Both the position numbers and the translations under genes were made by a program. Source: an uncultured Oscillospiraceae bacterium (lineage in GTDB: Bacteria; Bacillota; Clostridia; Oscillospirales; Acutalibacteraceae). From it: a stretch of DNA of 8,125 nt. Where the stretch lies: contig UQGM01000070.1 in NCBI GenBank assembly GCA_900540535.1, positions 1 to 8,125 of the forward strand. The letters run 5' to 3'. This document shows, piece after piece, positions 1 to 5,825 of this stretch. The notes beneath the pieces are model-generated. The model was given only the letters and a program-made list of their open reading frames with translations. It had not been told where the DNA came from and did not search any database. How positions within the stretch are numbered: position 1 is the stretch's first letter; every line of letters begins with the position of its first letter.

Positions 1-270
1 ACACTCGGTATTCTCTACGGCACCGGCGGCGATGCTCTCGGAGCCTTGGCTGAGGTTTTAAACGGAGTATTCACTCCCCTTTCAGCATATTCCTTTATGG
101 TATTCATTTTGCTGTTCATCCCCTGTATTGCCGCTGTAAACGCTGTAAGACGTGAAATGAATTCGGCAAAATGGACAGCTCTTACCTTTGCATTCCAGGC
201 ATGTGTTGCATGGATTGTAACCTTTATTATTTATCAGTGCGGAAGTCTTATTTTAAGGCTCTTCGCCTGA
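1..270 (+). CDS. feoB: Ferrous iron transport protein B, C-terminal end (partial)
   Basis: This is the last 89 residues of the Fe(II) permease FeoB; the GTPase and most of the membrane domain lie before the window. FeoB takes up ferrous iron across the cytoplasmic membrane under anoxic conditions. The open frame enters at base 1 and stops with TGA at 268-270. It begins TLGILYG, followed by the PLSAYSFMVF segment and then IPCIAAVNAVRRE. This is the familiar end of the FeoB gate domain, with its conserved Pro-Cys in a membrane helix. A last hydrophobic helix (around WIVTFIIYQCGSLIL) closes the protein. A TTG at 46-48 is in frame but is only an internal codon. The Cys-rich partner gene starts 15 nt downstream, a typical arrangement in Firmicutes. 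Identification rests on recognised motifs; the missing G domain cannot be checked here. Confidence 0.93.
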   Translation, partial: TLGILYGTGGDALGALAEVLNGVFTPLSAYSFMVFILLFIPCIAAVNAVRREMNSAKWTALTFAFQACVAWIVTFIIYQCGSLILRLFA

Positions 271-285
271 GAATGAGAGATTTAT

Positions 286-459
286 ATGGGTACTTTTATA
301 AATATAACCGTTATAGTAATTGCAGTTATAGCAGTAGGATTAATGATAAGAGCAAAAATCAAAAATAAATCCTGCTGTTCCGGATGCTCCGGAAACTGCT
401 CAGGCTGTTCTCAGCAGTGCGAGATAAAAGAAAAAAGGGAGGAAAAAAACAGTGAATGA
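286..459 (+). CDS. FeoB-associated Cys-rich small membrane protein
   Basis: A 57-residue protein encoded immediately after feoB. One N-terminal membrane helix (about residues 4-20, INITVIVIAVIAVGLM) is followed by a basic stretch (RAKIKNK) and then a Cys cluster at C30, C31, C34, C38, C41 and C45 with Ser/Gly spacers. The tail is charged and rich in Glu and Lys. This matches the FeoB_associated family (PF12669 as I recall it): a single-helix protein with a cytoplasmic Cys cluster, always beside feoB. Its role is unproven; passing Fe(II) on to or from the FeoB pore, or stabilising FeoB as FeoC does in enterobacteria, are proposals. The ATG at 286 follows a weak AGAGA-type ribosome site. The stop codon lies inside the next gene (8-nt overlap), suggesting translational coupling. 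Confidence 0.88.
   Translation: MGTFINITVIVIAVIAVGLMIRAKIKNKSCCSGCSGNCSGCSQQCEIKEKREEKNSE
437..442 (+). promoter_or_regulatory. Ribosome binding site fixing the GTG start of the metalloregulator
   Basis: GGGAGG lies 9 nt before the GTG at 452. It is the only good Shine-Dalgarno sequence here. The nearby ATG at 456 is in another frame, and the next in-frame ATG is about 45 codons further on, inside the DNA-binding domain. GTG is therefore the start. Confidence 0.8.
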
Positions 460-850
460 AATAATTTCAGCCTCTCTTGAAGATTACCTTGAAGCTGTTT
501 TCGTACTTTCTGAATGCCGTGAATCCGTAAGGGTAACTGATCTTGCCGCTTTTCTTGAAATTTCAAAACCCAGCGTCCATAAGGCAATGGGAGCTTTGGC
601 AGAAAAGGGGTACATCAGTCACGAATCATATAAAGGAATCGCTCTTACCGAAAAAGGAAAAGAAAAAGCAGTTGAAGTTTTAAAGCGTCATAGGCTCTTG
701 AAAAACTTCCTCACGGTACATCTGGGAGTTTCTGAGGAAACAGCCGAAAAGGACGCCTGCCGTATGGAACACGTTATCAGCAGCGAAACCGCTGAAAGAC
801 TTTTGGAATACATCAATTTTTCCGAAGAAAGCGAGGAGCGCAGAAACTGA
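452..850 (+). CDS. DtxR/MntR-family metal-dependent transcriptional regulator
   Basis: A 132-residue repressor-type protein that should bind DNA when loaded with Fe(II) or Mn(II) and is the likely controller of this iron operon. An N-terminal winged helix (about residues 8-70) includes SLEDYLEAVFVL, the recognition helix near ISKPSVHKAM and a wing ending in LTEKGKE. The metal-binding and dimerisation helices follow (about 75-122), with KRHRLL and DACRMEHVIS. There is no third SH3-like domain, so its size is like MntR (about 142 aa) rather than DtxR/IdeR (about 230 aa). By alignment, D11 and E14 take the place of MntR D8 and E11, and H80 that of MntR H77. C103, E106 and H107 match DtxR C102, E105 and H106. 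The site is therefore composite. DtxR ancillary ligands E83 and H98 are replaced (K84 and E99). The family call is firm; the metal sensed is open, and iron is favoured by the feoB context. Confidence 0.93.
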   Translation: MNEIISASLEDYLEAVFVLSECRESVRVTDLAAFLEISKPSVHKAMGALAEKGYISHESYKGIALTEKGKEKAVEVLKRHRLLKNFLTVHLGVSEETAEKDACRMEHVISSETAERLLEYINFSEESEERRN

Positions 851-851
851 T

Positions 852-2123
852 ATGAAAGAAAACAGTAAAACTTACGTTCCCACAGTTGCCGTAATCGGCG
901 CAGGCGCTTCCGGTCTTGCTGCTTCAATAGCCTGTATGCGAACCTTTAAAGAGAACAGCATTAGCGCAAAAGTTCTGCTTTTTGAATCTCTCTCGAGATG
1001 TGGAAAGAAGATTCTTGCAACAGGCAACGGCAGATGTAATCTGACCAATAAATTTGCAGAAACCATCCCTTACGGCGGCGATAAGGATTTTGCAAAAACA
1101 GTCATTTCACAGTTCACTCCCCATGACACAATAGACTTTTTTAGTTCTCTCGGACTTCTCTGCCGCACAGAGGAAGAGGGACGAATTTATCCTATGAGCT
1201 CACAGGCTGCATCGGTTCTCGATGCCCTTCGCTTTGAAACTGAAAGACTCGGCTGTGAAATAATAACCGATACAAAAATTACATCAATAAAGAAAAAGGG
1301 TAAAAAATTCCTTTTAAATAGTGAATTCTGCACCGATGCAGTAATCCTCTCTACAGGAGGCAAAGCAGCCCCAAAGCAGGGCTCCGACGGGTCAGGTTAC
1401 CCTCTGGCTCAAAGTCTCGGACATACAGTTACAAAGGTATATCCTGCTCTCGTGCCTCTGACAGCCAAAGGCGATTTTTTCCGTTCACTTAAGGGCATAA
1501 GAGCTGAGGGAAATATCTCCATGACCCTTGACGGCAGAAAGCTCAGACAGGAAAAAGGAGAAATTCAGTTTACCGATTTCGGCATTTCCGGCATTGCGGT
1601 CATGCAGCTTTCCTCCGCTGCTTGTATACTCACAGCAAAGGGAAAGAAGCCCCTTATCCATATTGACTTTGTCCCTGAAATATCCGAAAAAGAGCTTTTC
1701 TCCTTTATATCAGAAACAGCAAAAAAGGACAGCGCAGCCGAAAATCTTTTATCGGGTATTGTGCCGAAAAGACTGGGACAGGTAATTATGAAAATGTCAA
1801 CTTCTAAGCCCCTCACCTGTTCTTCTAAAGACCTTACTAAAGGGGAAATTTCAAAAGCTGTACAAAATCTCAAGGATTTCACTGTTGAAATAACCGGCAC
1901 AAGGGGCTTTGACAACGCTCAGGTGTGTACGGGCGGAATAAAATGCAGTGAATTTGACAGTAAAACCATGATGTCACTTATAACTGAAAACTTTTTTGCC
2001 GCAGGCGAAGTTCTGGACGTTGACGGAATTTGCGGCGGATTTAATCTTCAATGGGCGTGGGCGTCCGGCATAATCGCAGGAAAATCCGCCGCCGAAAGGA
2101 TAATTAAAAATGATAAGAATTAA
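852..2123 (+). CDS. BaiN/HI0933-type NAD(P)/FAD-dependent oxidoreductase
   Basis: A 423-residue soluble flavoprotein of the HI0933/YhiN family (TIGR00275-like). The FAD dinucleotide fold shows GAGASG at residues 16-21 and the ribose-binding Glu at E45 (LLFE). The family signature GKKILATGNGRCNLTN is at 51-66. Further conserved blocks are GRIYPMSSQA (110-119), LSTGG (166-170), GEIQFTDFGISG (236-247) and the C-terminal FAD block FAAGEVLDVDG with CGGFNLQWAWASG (382-406). Length is normal. Family members have been named aminoacetone oxidase, and one (BaiN) a bile-acid dehydroxylation reductase, but most have no proven substrate. No other bai gene is present, so bile-acid work is not supported here. 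The ATG is 1 nt after the regulator stop, with GAGGAG 13 nt upstream. Position in the iron operon suggests a redox role tied to iron status; that is inference. Confidence 0.9.
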   Translation: MKENSKTYVPTVAVIGAGASGLAASIACMRTFKENSISAKVLLFESLSRCGKKILATGNGRCNLTNKFAETIPYGGDKDFAKTVISQFTPHDTIDFFSSLGLLCRTEEEGRIYPMSSQAASVLDALRFETERLGCEIITDTKITSIKKKGKKFLLNSEFCTDAVILSTGGKAAPKQGSDGSGYPLAQSLGHTVTKVYPALVPLTAKGDFFRSLKGIRAEGNISMTLDGRKLRQEKGEIQFTDFGISGIAVMQLSSAACILTAKGKKPLIHIDFVPEISEKELFSFISETAKKDSAAENLLSGIVPKRLGQVIMKMSTSKPLTCSSKDLTKGEISKAVQNLKDFTVEITGTRGFDNAQVCTGGIKCSEFDSKTMMSLITENFFAAGEVLDVDGICGGFNLQWAWASGIIAGKSAAERIIKNDKN

Positions 2124-3711
2124 CGAAATAAAGCTTTCCCTTGACGCTCCCCAGTCGGAGCTTAAAGGCGCAGCGGCAAAGGCTCTTAAAATAAAGGCGG
2201 ATCAGATTAAAAGCCTTACGGTTTATAAAAGAAGCGTTGACTCAAGAAAAAAGGACAACATCTTTTTCAGCTACGCCGTAGATGTAACTTTAGGCTGCAA
2301 TGAAGAAAATGTACTTAAAAGACTTACTTCAAATCCTAAAATCAGCGCCGTTGAACCTTTCCACTACACTCCCCCGGAGCTTAAAAGAAACTCTCCCTTC
2401 CGTCCTGTAATTGTAGGCTTTGGCCCTGCGGGTATGATGGCAGGACTGCTCCTTGCCCGTGCGGGACTTAAACCCCTTATTCTCGAAAGAGGCAGAGATA
2501 TTGATTCAAGGCAAAAGGATGTAAACCGTTTCTGGCAGTTAAGAGAACTTGACGAAACCTCAAACGTACAGTTCGGCGAGGGCGGTGCAGGAACATTTTC
2601 CGACGGCAAGCTTACAACGGGCATCAAGGACAAACGCTGCCGTCAGGTATTTTTAGAGCTTGCTGAGCACGGTGCTCCCGAAGAGATACTATATTCAGGA
2701 AAGCCTCATATAGGCACAGACAAGCTTGCTGTTACAGTTAAAAACATAAGAAAGCATATAACCGAAATGGGCGGAGAAATCCTCTTTCAGTCTCAGTTTA
2801 AACGCCTTATAACTGCCAACGGTGTTGTTCACGGAATAACCTACACCGATGAAAAGGGAATTGAACATGATTTTGAAACAGACGCTGTAATTCTTGCCAT
2901 AGGTCATTCAGCAAGAGATACTGTTGAAGCTCTTTACAATCAGGGAATCAACATGATGAGAAAGCCTTTCTCAGTAGGAGCAAGAATTGAGCATCCTCAG
3001 GAGCTTATAAACAAGGCTCAGTACGGCGATTTTGCAAATCATCCCGCTTTAGGCGCTGCGGACTATAAAATGGCGTGTCATCCGCCACATGGCAGAGGCG
3101 CATATACTTTTTGTATGTGCCCCGGCGGAACAGTAGTTGCCGCCGCTTCCGAAAAAGGCGGAGTTGTAGTAAACGGAATGAGCGAATACGCCCGTGACGG
3201 CGAAAACTCAAACTCTGCTCTTCTTGTAGGCATTGAGCCTGAGGATTTCCCCGGCGACCATGTACTGGGCGGAATATTCTATCAAAGAGAGATAGAGCAC
3301 GCTGCATTCCTTGCAGGAGGCTCCACCTATGAAGCTCCCTGCCAGCTTGTAGGAGACTTTTTAAAACAGCAAAAAAGCACAAAGCTTTCATTTGTAAAAC
3401 CCACCTGTCCCACAGGAGTACATCCTACAAACCTTTGGGATATTCTCCCCGACAGAGTGAGCAAAACCATGAGTGAAGCAATAGTTAAAATGGACAATAT
3501 GCTCCACGGCTTTGCTCTTCCCGACGCTGTTTTGACAGGCGTCGAAACCCGCTCGTCCTCCCCTGTTCGCATTCTCCGTGACGAATTTTACCAGTCAAAT
3601 ATCAGAGGACTTTTCCCCTGCGGAGAGGGAGCAGGTTATGCGGGAGGAATAGTTTCCGCAGGCGTTGACGGACTTCGCTGCGCCGAAGCCATAATAAGCG
3701 ACCTTAATTAA
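2110..3711 (+). CDS. Uncharacterised FAD-dependent dehydrogenase (COG2509-type)
   Basis: A 533-residue protein. Residues 1 to about 95 form a small alpha/beta N-terminal domain (KAAAKALKIKADQIKSL, then a basic stretch RSVDSRKK and YAVDVTL). An FAD-binding oxidoreductase follows: GFGPAG at 103-108, the ribose-binding Glu in ILERG (E126), FGEGGAGTFSDGKL at 155-168, ILAIGHSARD (261-270), a CMCPGG motif at 335-340 and the C-terminal FAD block GLFPCGEGAGYAGGIVSAG at 500-518. This pattern and length fit the uncharacterised FAD-dependent dehydrogenases of COG2509, common in Clostridia; the substrate is unknown. The ATG at 2110 lies within the end of the previous gene (14-nt overlap), with AAAGGA 9 nt upstream, so the two flavoproteins are probably made together. 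A hairpin terminator starts 20 nt after the stop. No membrane segment or signal peptide is visible, so it should be cytosolic. Confidence 0.88.
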   Translation: MIRINEIKLSLDAPQSELKGAAAKALKIKADQIKSLTVYKRSVDSRKKDNIFFSYAVDVTLGCNEENVLKRLTSNPKISAVEPFHYTPPELKRNSPFRPVIVGFGPAGMMAGLLLARAGLKPLILERGRDIDSRQKDVNRFWQLRELDETSNVQFGEGGAGTFSDGKLTTGIKDKRCRQVFLELAEHGAPEEILYSGKPHIGTDKLAVTVKNIRKHITEMGGEILFQSQFKRLITANGVVHGITYTDEKGIEHDFETDAVILAIGHSARDTVEALYNQGINMMRKPFSVGARIEHPQELINKAQYGDFANHPALGAADYKMACHPPHGRGAYTFCMCPGGTVVAAASEKGGVVVNGMSEYARDGENSNSALLVGIEPEDFPGDHVLGGIFYQREIEHAAFLAGGSTYEAPCQLVGDFLKQQKSTKLSFVKPTCPTGVHPTNLWDILPDRVSKTMSEAIVKMDNMLHGFALPDAVLTGVETRSSSPVRILRDEFYQSNIRGLFPCGEGAGYAGGIVSAGVDGLRCAEAIISDLN

Positions 3712-3722
3712 AAAATACACAT

Positions 3723-3774
3723 AAAAAGAGCCGCCTCAGCATTCTAAAAAGAATACTGAGGCGGTTTTAGTTTG
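3723..3774. terminator. Bidirectional intrinsic terminator between convergent genes
   Basis: The arms CCGCCTCAGCATTC (3731-3744) and GAATACTGAGGCGG (3751-3764) pair over 14 positions with one C/A mismatch, leaving a loop of 6 nt. The + strand continues into TTTTAGTTTG. The - strand continues into CTCTTTTT, because 3723-3727 is a run of A. It can therefore end both the iron/flavoprotein operon coming from the left and the small membrane-protein gene coming from the right. Confidence 0.88.
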
Positions 3775-3785
3775 AGTAAACATCT

Positions 3786-4046
3786 TTATTTCCGCTTTTT
3801 AAAGTGGTTATAAAGCAGAACAGCAACCGAGAAAATGATATTTATACAAAGAATTATGCCTATGTAAATAAGCGGACTTTTAAACATATACATAGTGCTG
3901 TCAGAATAATACCCACGTCCTGCAATAAAACCGGTAACAGAGTCTATATATCCTACAATTATGGCTAAAAAGGGAAGCATGCTGAGTCCGAATACACTTA
4001 GCATAATGGTTTTTACTGCAAAGAGATTCAAGGAAAATTTATTCAT
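3786..4046 (-). CDS. Small two-helix membrane protein of unknown function
   Basis: An 86-residue protein I do not recognise. Two hydrophobic stretches are visible: about residues 11-34 (IMLSVFGLSMLPFLAIIVGYI) and about 57-79 (PLIYIGIILCINIIFSVAVLLY). They are joined by a 22-residue loop with aromatic residues (GRGYYSDSTMYMF), and a basic tail HFKKRK ends the protein. The tail is probably cytoplasmic by the positive-inside rule, which would put both ends inside. The frame is open 10 codons further upstream to a TTG, but the ATG at 4044-4046 has an excellent ribosome site (AAAGGTGAT at 4051-4059), so I start there. The gene lies 91 nt downstream of another small membrane-protein gene on the same strand, and the two may share a transcript. 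Local sequence is AT-richer than the flanking blocks. Confidence 0.72.
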   Translation of the reverse strand: MNKFSLNLFAVKTIMLSVFGLSMLPFLAIIVGYIDSVTGFIAGRGYYSDSTMYMFKSPLIYIGIILCINIIFSVAVLLYNHFKKRK

Positions 4047-4050
4047 TAAA

Positions 4051-4059
4051 ATCACCTTT
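4051..4059 (-). promoter_or_regulatory. Ribosome binding site deciding the start at 4046
   Basis: Read on the - strand this is AAAGGTGAT, a close match to the anti-Shine-Dalgarno complement. Its AAGGTG core is 6 nt from the ATG at 4046-4044. It lies inside the longer open frame from the TTG at 4076, which argues that the longer form is not used. Confidence 0.75.
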
Positions 4060-4137
4060 TCTGTCAGTTCTCTCAAAGGTTTTCTTCTTGTGTTCTGTTT
4101 ATATATTAAAGCATGTTTTTATAGGAAATTTGATGTT

Positions 4138-4446
4138 CTATTTAAGTTTTCCTTTGCGTTCATATACACTGATAATCACAATGATTACAGCAAATATAAC
4201 GATGGAAAAAATATTTAGGTACATTTTATTATAAATTTCACTCAGCAAAACAGGTATACAGGATAAAGCAACTCCCCATATGCCTACTGCAATTATACGT
4301 GACAGCTTTTTCTGATTATATTTGTAGTGTTTGTTGAGCAAATCTACAATATGGTTATCGGTTTTGAAAAAGAAAAATCCCCCTGCCAGAATCAAAATCC
4401 CCATAGCCAGCAATATTTCATACATATCTTCCGAAATTTCAATCAT
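4138..4446 (-). CDS. Small three-helix membrane protein of unknown function
   Basis: A 102-residue integral membrane protein with three hydrophobic segments: about residues 9-28 (YEILLAMGILILAGGFFFF), about 50-70 (RIIAVGIWGVALSCIPVLLS) and about 75-94 (LNIFSIVIFAVIIVIISVY). A polar, charged loop (KTDNHIVDLLNKHYKYNQKK) lies between the first two, and the C-terminus is basic (ERKGKLK). The size and three-helix layout resemble small DUF3784-like proteins of Clostridia, but I could not confirm a family match by eye. The ATG at 4446-4444 is preceded by GAGGTGG (4453-4459 on the + strand) at 6-nt spacing, which makes it a credible gene. It may be cotranscribed with the two-helix protein downstream. 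No neighbour reveals its function. Confidence 0.7.
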   Translation of the reverse strand: MIEISEDMYEILLAMGILILAGGFFFFKTDNHIVDLLNKHYKYNQKKLSRIIAVGIWGVALSCIPVLLSEIYNKMYLNIFSIVIFAVIIVIISVYERKGKLK

Positions 4447-4600
4447 TATTTTCCACCTCGCAAGTATCCATTGTATAAAATTCTGTAAAACAGCTGATTT
4501 TAAGATTTCAACAGTTTACATCTGTGCTTCAATTTAAGGGAGTCTCCGTGTCCTTATACCAATATAACGAAATAAAAACTTTATTTGTGACAAATTAATT
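4447..4600. other. AT-rich intergenic stretch with no confident element
   Basis: These 154 bases lie between the GH18 lipoprotein gene and the 102-aa membrane-protein gene, both on the - strand. They hold the ribosome site of the latter and, read on the - strand, a TATACAAT-like box near 4471-4478 without a convincing -35 partner at 17 nt. Just past the lipoprotein stop there is only a weak all-AT hairpin (AAATAAA/TTTATTT around 4570-4587). It is too weak to call as a terminator, so read-through from the lipoprotein gene is possible. Confidence 0.4.
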
Positions 4601-5680
4601 TTATTCAGTAACTTCGGCTTCCTTCTGAGCCTGTACTGTATTGTATATGGCATTGAAAAGTGACTTTGCGTTATCTGCCGGAACGTCACAGGCATAGTGC
4701 CATACCATCATTCCGCCAACACCTGAATCCATGGCAAGCTGTGTTTTCTTTGCGATTACATCATATGTATTGAAAGAAGCAATAAGATTGTTTTCTTCAT
4801 CTTTAGCAAAACCTTTTTCATCTATTTTATCAACATAATCAGAATAGATATACCAAATTGCCTCCTCAGTTGTAGGACGAGCATAGAAAGGCACGCCTAA
4901 ATCAATCTTTGCCTTGTCATAGCCGTCTTCTGCCATCTTATTTATATCATCCCTTGCTATTTCATAAGAGGAATGGGTACCGTCGTCATCCCACAAATCA
5001 TAGCTCATAAGTTCAATTCTGTCTAAAGCGTCTTTAGCTTCATCAGAAAAATCAGCGTTCCAGCCTGCTACCGCTGCACCTATTTCATAGCTGTCTCCTA
5101 AAATAGAATCCAAAGACACAATAAAGTTACTGAACTCTTTCCAGTATTTGCTCTTTATCGGATATTCATAATCGAAAAATATACCGTCAAAGCCATATTT
5201 ATCGAGTACTGCTTTGATATTATTTTCAAGATTTCCGCTTTCAAAAGCTTTATTGTGCCTCTTGCCTACGTCATCCATTCTTTTATTCCAATCATCGGAA
5301 TCAATCTGCGCTGTGGGACCAAGTATATTGAGATAAACTTTTTTATCCTGCGAATCTCCCATTGCATCTTTGAGATTTGCTAAAATAGTTTCAAAGTCAT
5401 CGACAAGAGTTACTTTTCCCTCTTCGTCAAACTTTGCACAGCTAAAGAGAATAACATCGGTTATCTGTGAAAAATGAGAAGTGTCCAGTTTTCCTTTTTC
5501 TTTCAGTCCGTCCCCAATAACATATGACGTAATTCTGAAATTCTCTGCTTTGGAAGTTGCTGTTTCAGTAGATGTTGGTTTGTCAGTGGTCGATTCTGTT
5601 CCTTCCTTTGAACATCCTGCAAAAGCTGAAAGTGCAATTAATGCACAGCAAACAGCAGCTATAATTCGCTTTATTTTCAT
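4601..5680 (-). CDS. GH18-fold glycosidase lipoprotein
   Basis: A 359-residue exported protein. Residues 1-22 form a lipoprotein signal (MKIKR, a hydrophobic core, then SAFAG) with C23 as the likely lipidated Cys. A Ser/Thr-rich linker (about 25-45) leads into a glycoside hydrolase family 18 barrel. Motifs are DGIFFDYEYP at 165-174, with D170 and E172 as the catalytic pair; MSYD at 225-228; GVPFYAR at 262-268; and GVGGMMVWHYACD at 320-332. GH18 enzymes cut beta-1,4 GlcNAc linkages in chitin, peptidoglycan or N-glycans; the substrate here is unknown. The canonical DGxDxDxE has F168 at its middle Asp position, so activity may be altered. The start is the ATG at 5680, with GGAGGG 8 nt upstream; an in-frame TTG 6 codons further up overlaps that ribosome site and is rejected. 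The gene has its own promoter. Confidence 0.87.
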   Translation of the reverse strand: MKIKRIIAAVCCALIALSAFAGCSKEGTESTTDKPTSTETATSKAENFRITSYVIGDGLKEKGKLDTSHFSQITDVILFSCAKFDEEGKVTLVDDFETILANLKDAMGDSQDKKVYLNILGPTAQIDSDDWNKRMDDVGKRHNKAFESGNLENNIKAVLDKYGFDGIFFDYEYPIKSKYWKEFSNFIVSLDSILGDSYEIGAAVAGWNADFSDEAKDALDRIELMSYDLWDDDGTHSSYEIARDDINKMAEDGYDKAKIDLGVPFYARPTTEEAIWYIYSDYVDKIDEKGFAKDEENNLIASFNTYDVIAKKTQLAMDSGVGGMMVWHYACDVPADNAKSLFNAIYNTVQAQKEAEVTE

Positions 5681-5688
5681 AAAAAACG

Positions 5689-5694
5689 CCCTCC
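5689..5694 (-). promoter_or_regulatory. Ribosome binding site of the GH18 lipoprotein
   Basis: GGAGGG on the - strand, 8 nt before the ATG at 5680. It selects this ATG over the TTG at 5698, and this start also gives a standard lipoprotein signal peptide. Confidence 0.78.
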
Positions 5695-5714
5695 ACAATA
5701 GATCTTTTTAGATG

Positions 5715-5743
5715 ATTTTAACACAAAGATATTGTAGGGTCAA
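5715..5743 (-). promoter_or_regulatory. Sigma-A type promoter of the GH18 lipoprotein gene
   Basis: On the - strand, TTGACC (5743-5738) and TAAAAT (5720-5715) are separated by exactly 17 nt. Each box matches the TTGACA/TATAAT consensus at 5 of 6 positions. Transcription would start near 5708, giving a leader of about 28 nt that carries the ribosome site. It lies just downstream of the gpmI terminator, which supports an independent transcription unit. No operator was recognised. Confidence 0.75.
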
Positions 5744-5773
5744 TGAGATATTCTGCTCTAAATATACATACAT

Positions 5774-5812
5774 AAAAAAATAAAGCCGAAAAGGAGCATC
5801 CTTTCCGGCTTT
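5774..5812 (-). terminator. Intrinsic terminator after gpmI
   Basis: The arms AAAGCCGAAAAGGA (5782-5795) and TCCTTTCCGGCTTT (5799-5812) pair over 14 positions with one A/C mismatch around a 3-nt loop. On the - strand the hairpin runs into a T-rich tail (TTTATTTTTTT, 5784-5774). It begins 13 nt after the gpmI stop codon and separates the glycolytic genes from the lipoprotein gene. Confidence 0.9.
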
Positions 5813-5825
5813 ACTGTATTTTAAA

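Noticed and set aside
171..368. Open frame of 65 codons overlapping the end of feoB
   Set aside because: It is in a different frame from both feoB and the Cys-rich gene, has no ribosome site and no sensible protein features. The real small gene is at 286-459.
1565..1915. Antisense open frame of 116 codons inside the BaiN-type gene
   Set aside because: The + strand reading contains conserved family motifs, so the antisense frame is a by-product of its codon use.
852..2123. Bile-acid dehydroxylation (bai) function for the HI0933-type enzyme
   Set aside because: BaiN belongs to this broad family, but no other bai gene lies nearby and the context is iron uptake.
3005..3391. Antisense open frame of 128 codons inside the FAD-dependent dehydrogenase
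   Set aside because: Arg-rich, low-complexity shadow of a strongly conserved gene on the other strand; no ribosome site or domain.
4047..4137. Possible promoter upstream of the 86-aa membrane protein (TATATA box on the - strand)
   Set aside because: Any -35 match at 17 nt is poor (TTTCCT), and TATA-like words are expected by chance in such AT-rich sequence.
4561..4600. Possible terminator after the GH18 lipoprotein gene
   Set aside because: The only stem is AAATAAA/TTTATTT, all A-T pairs with no good T-tract; too unstable to call.
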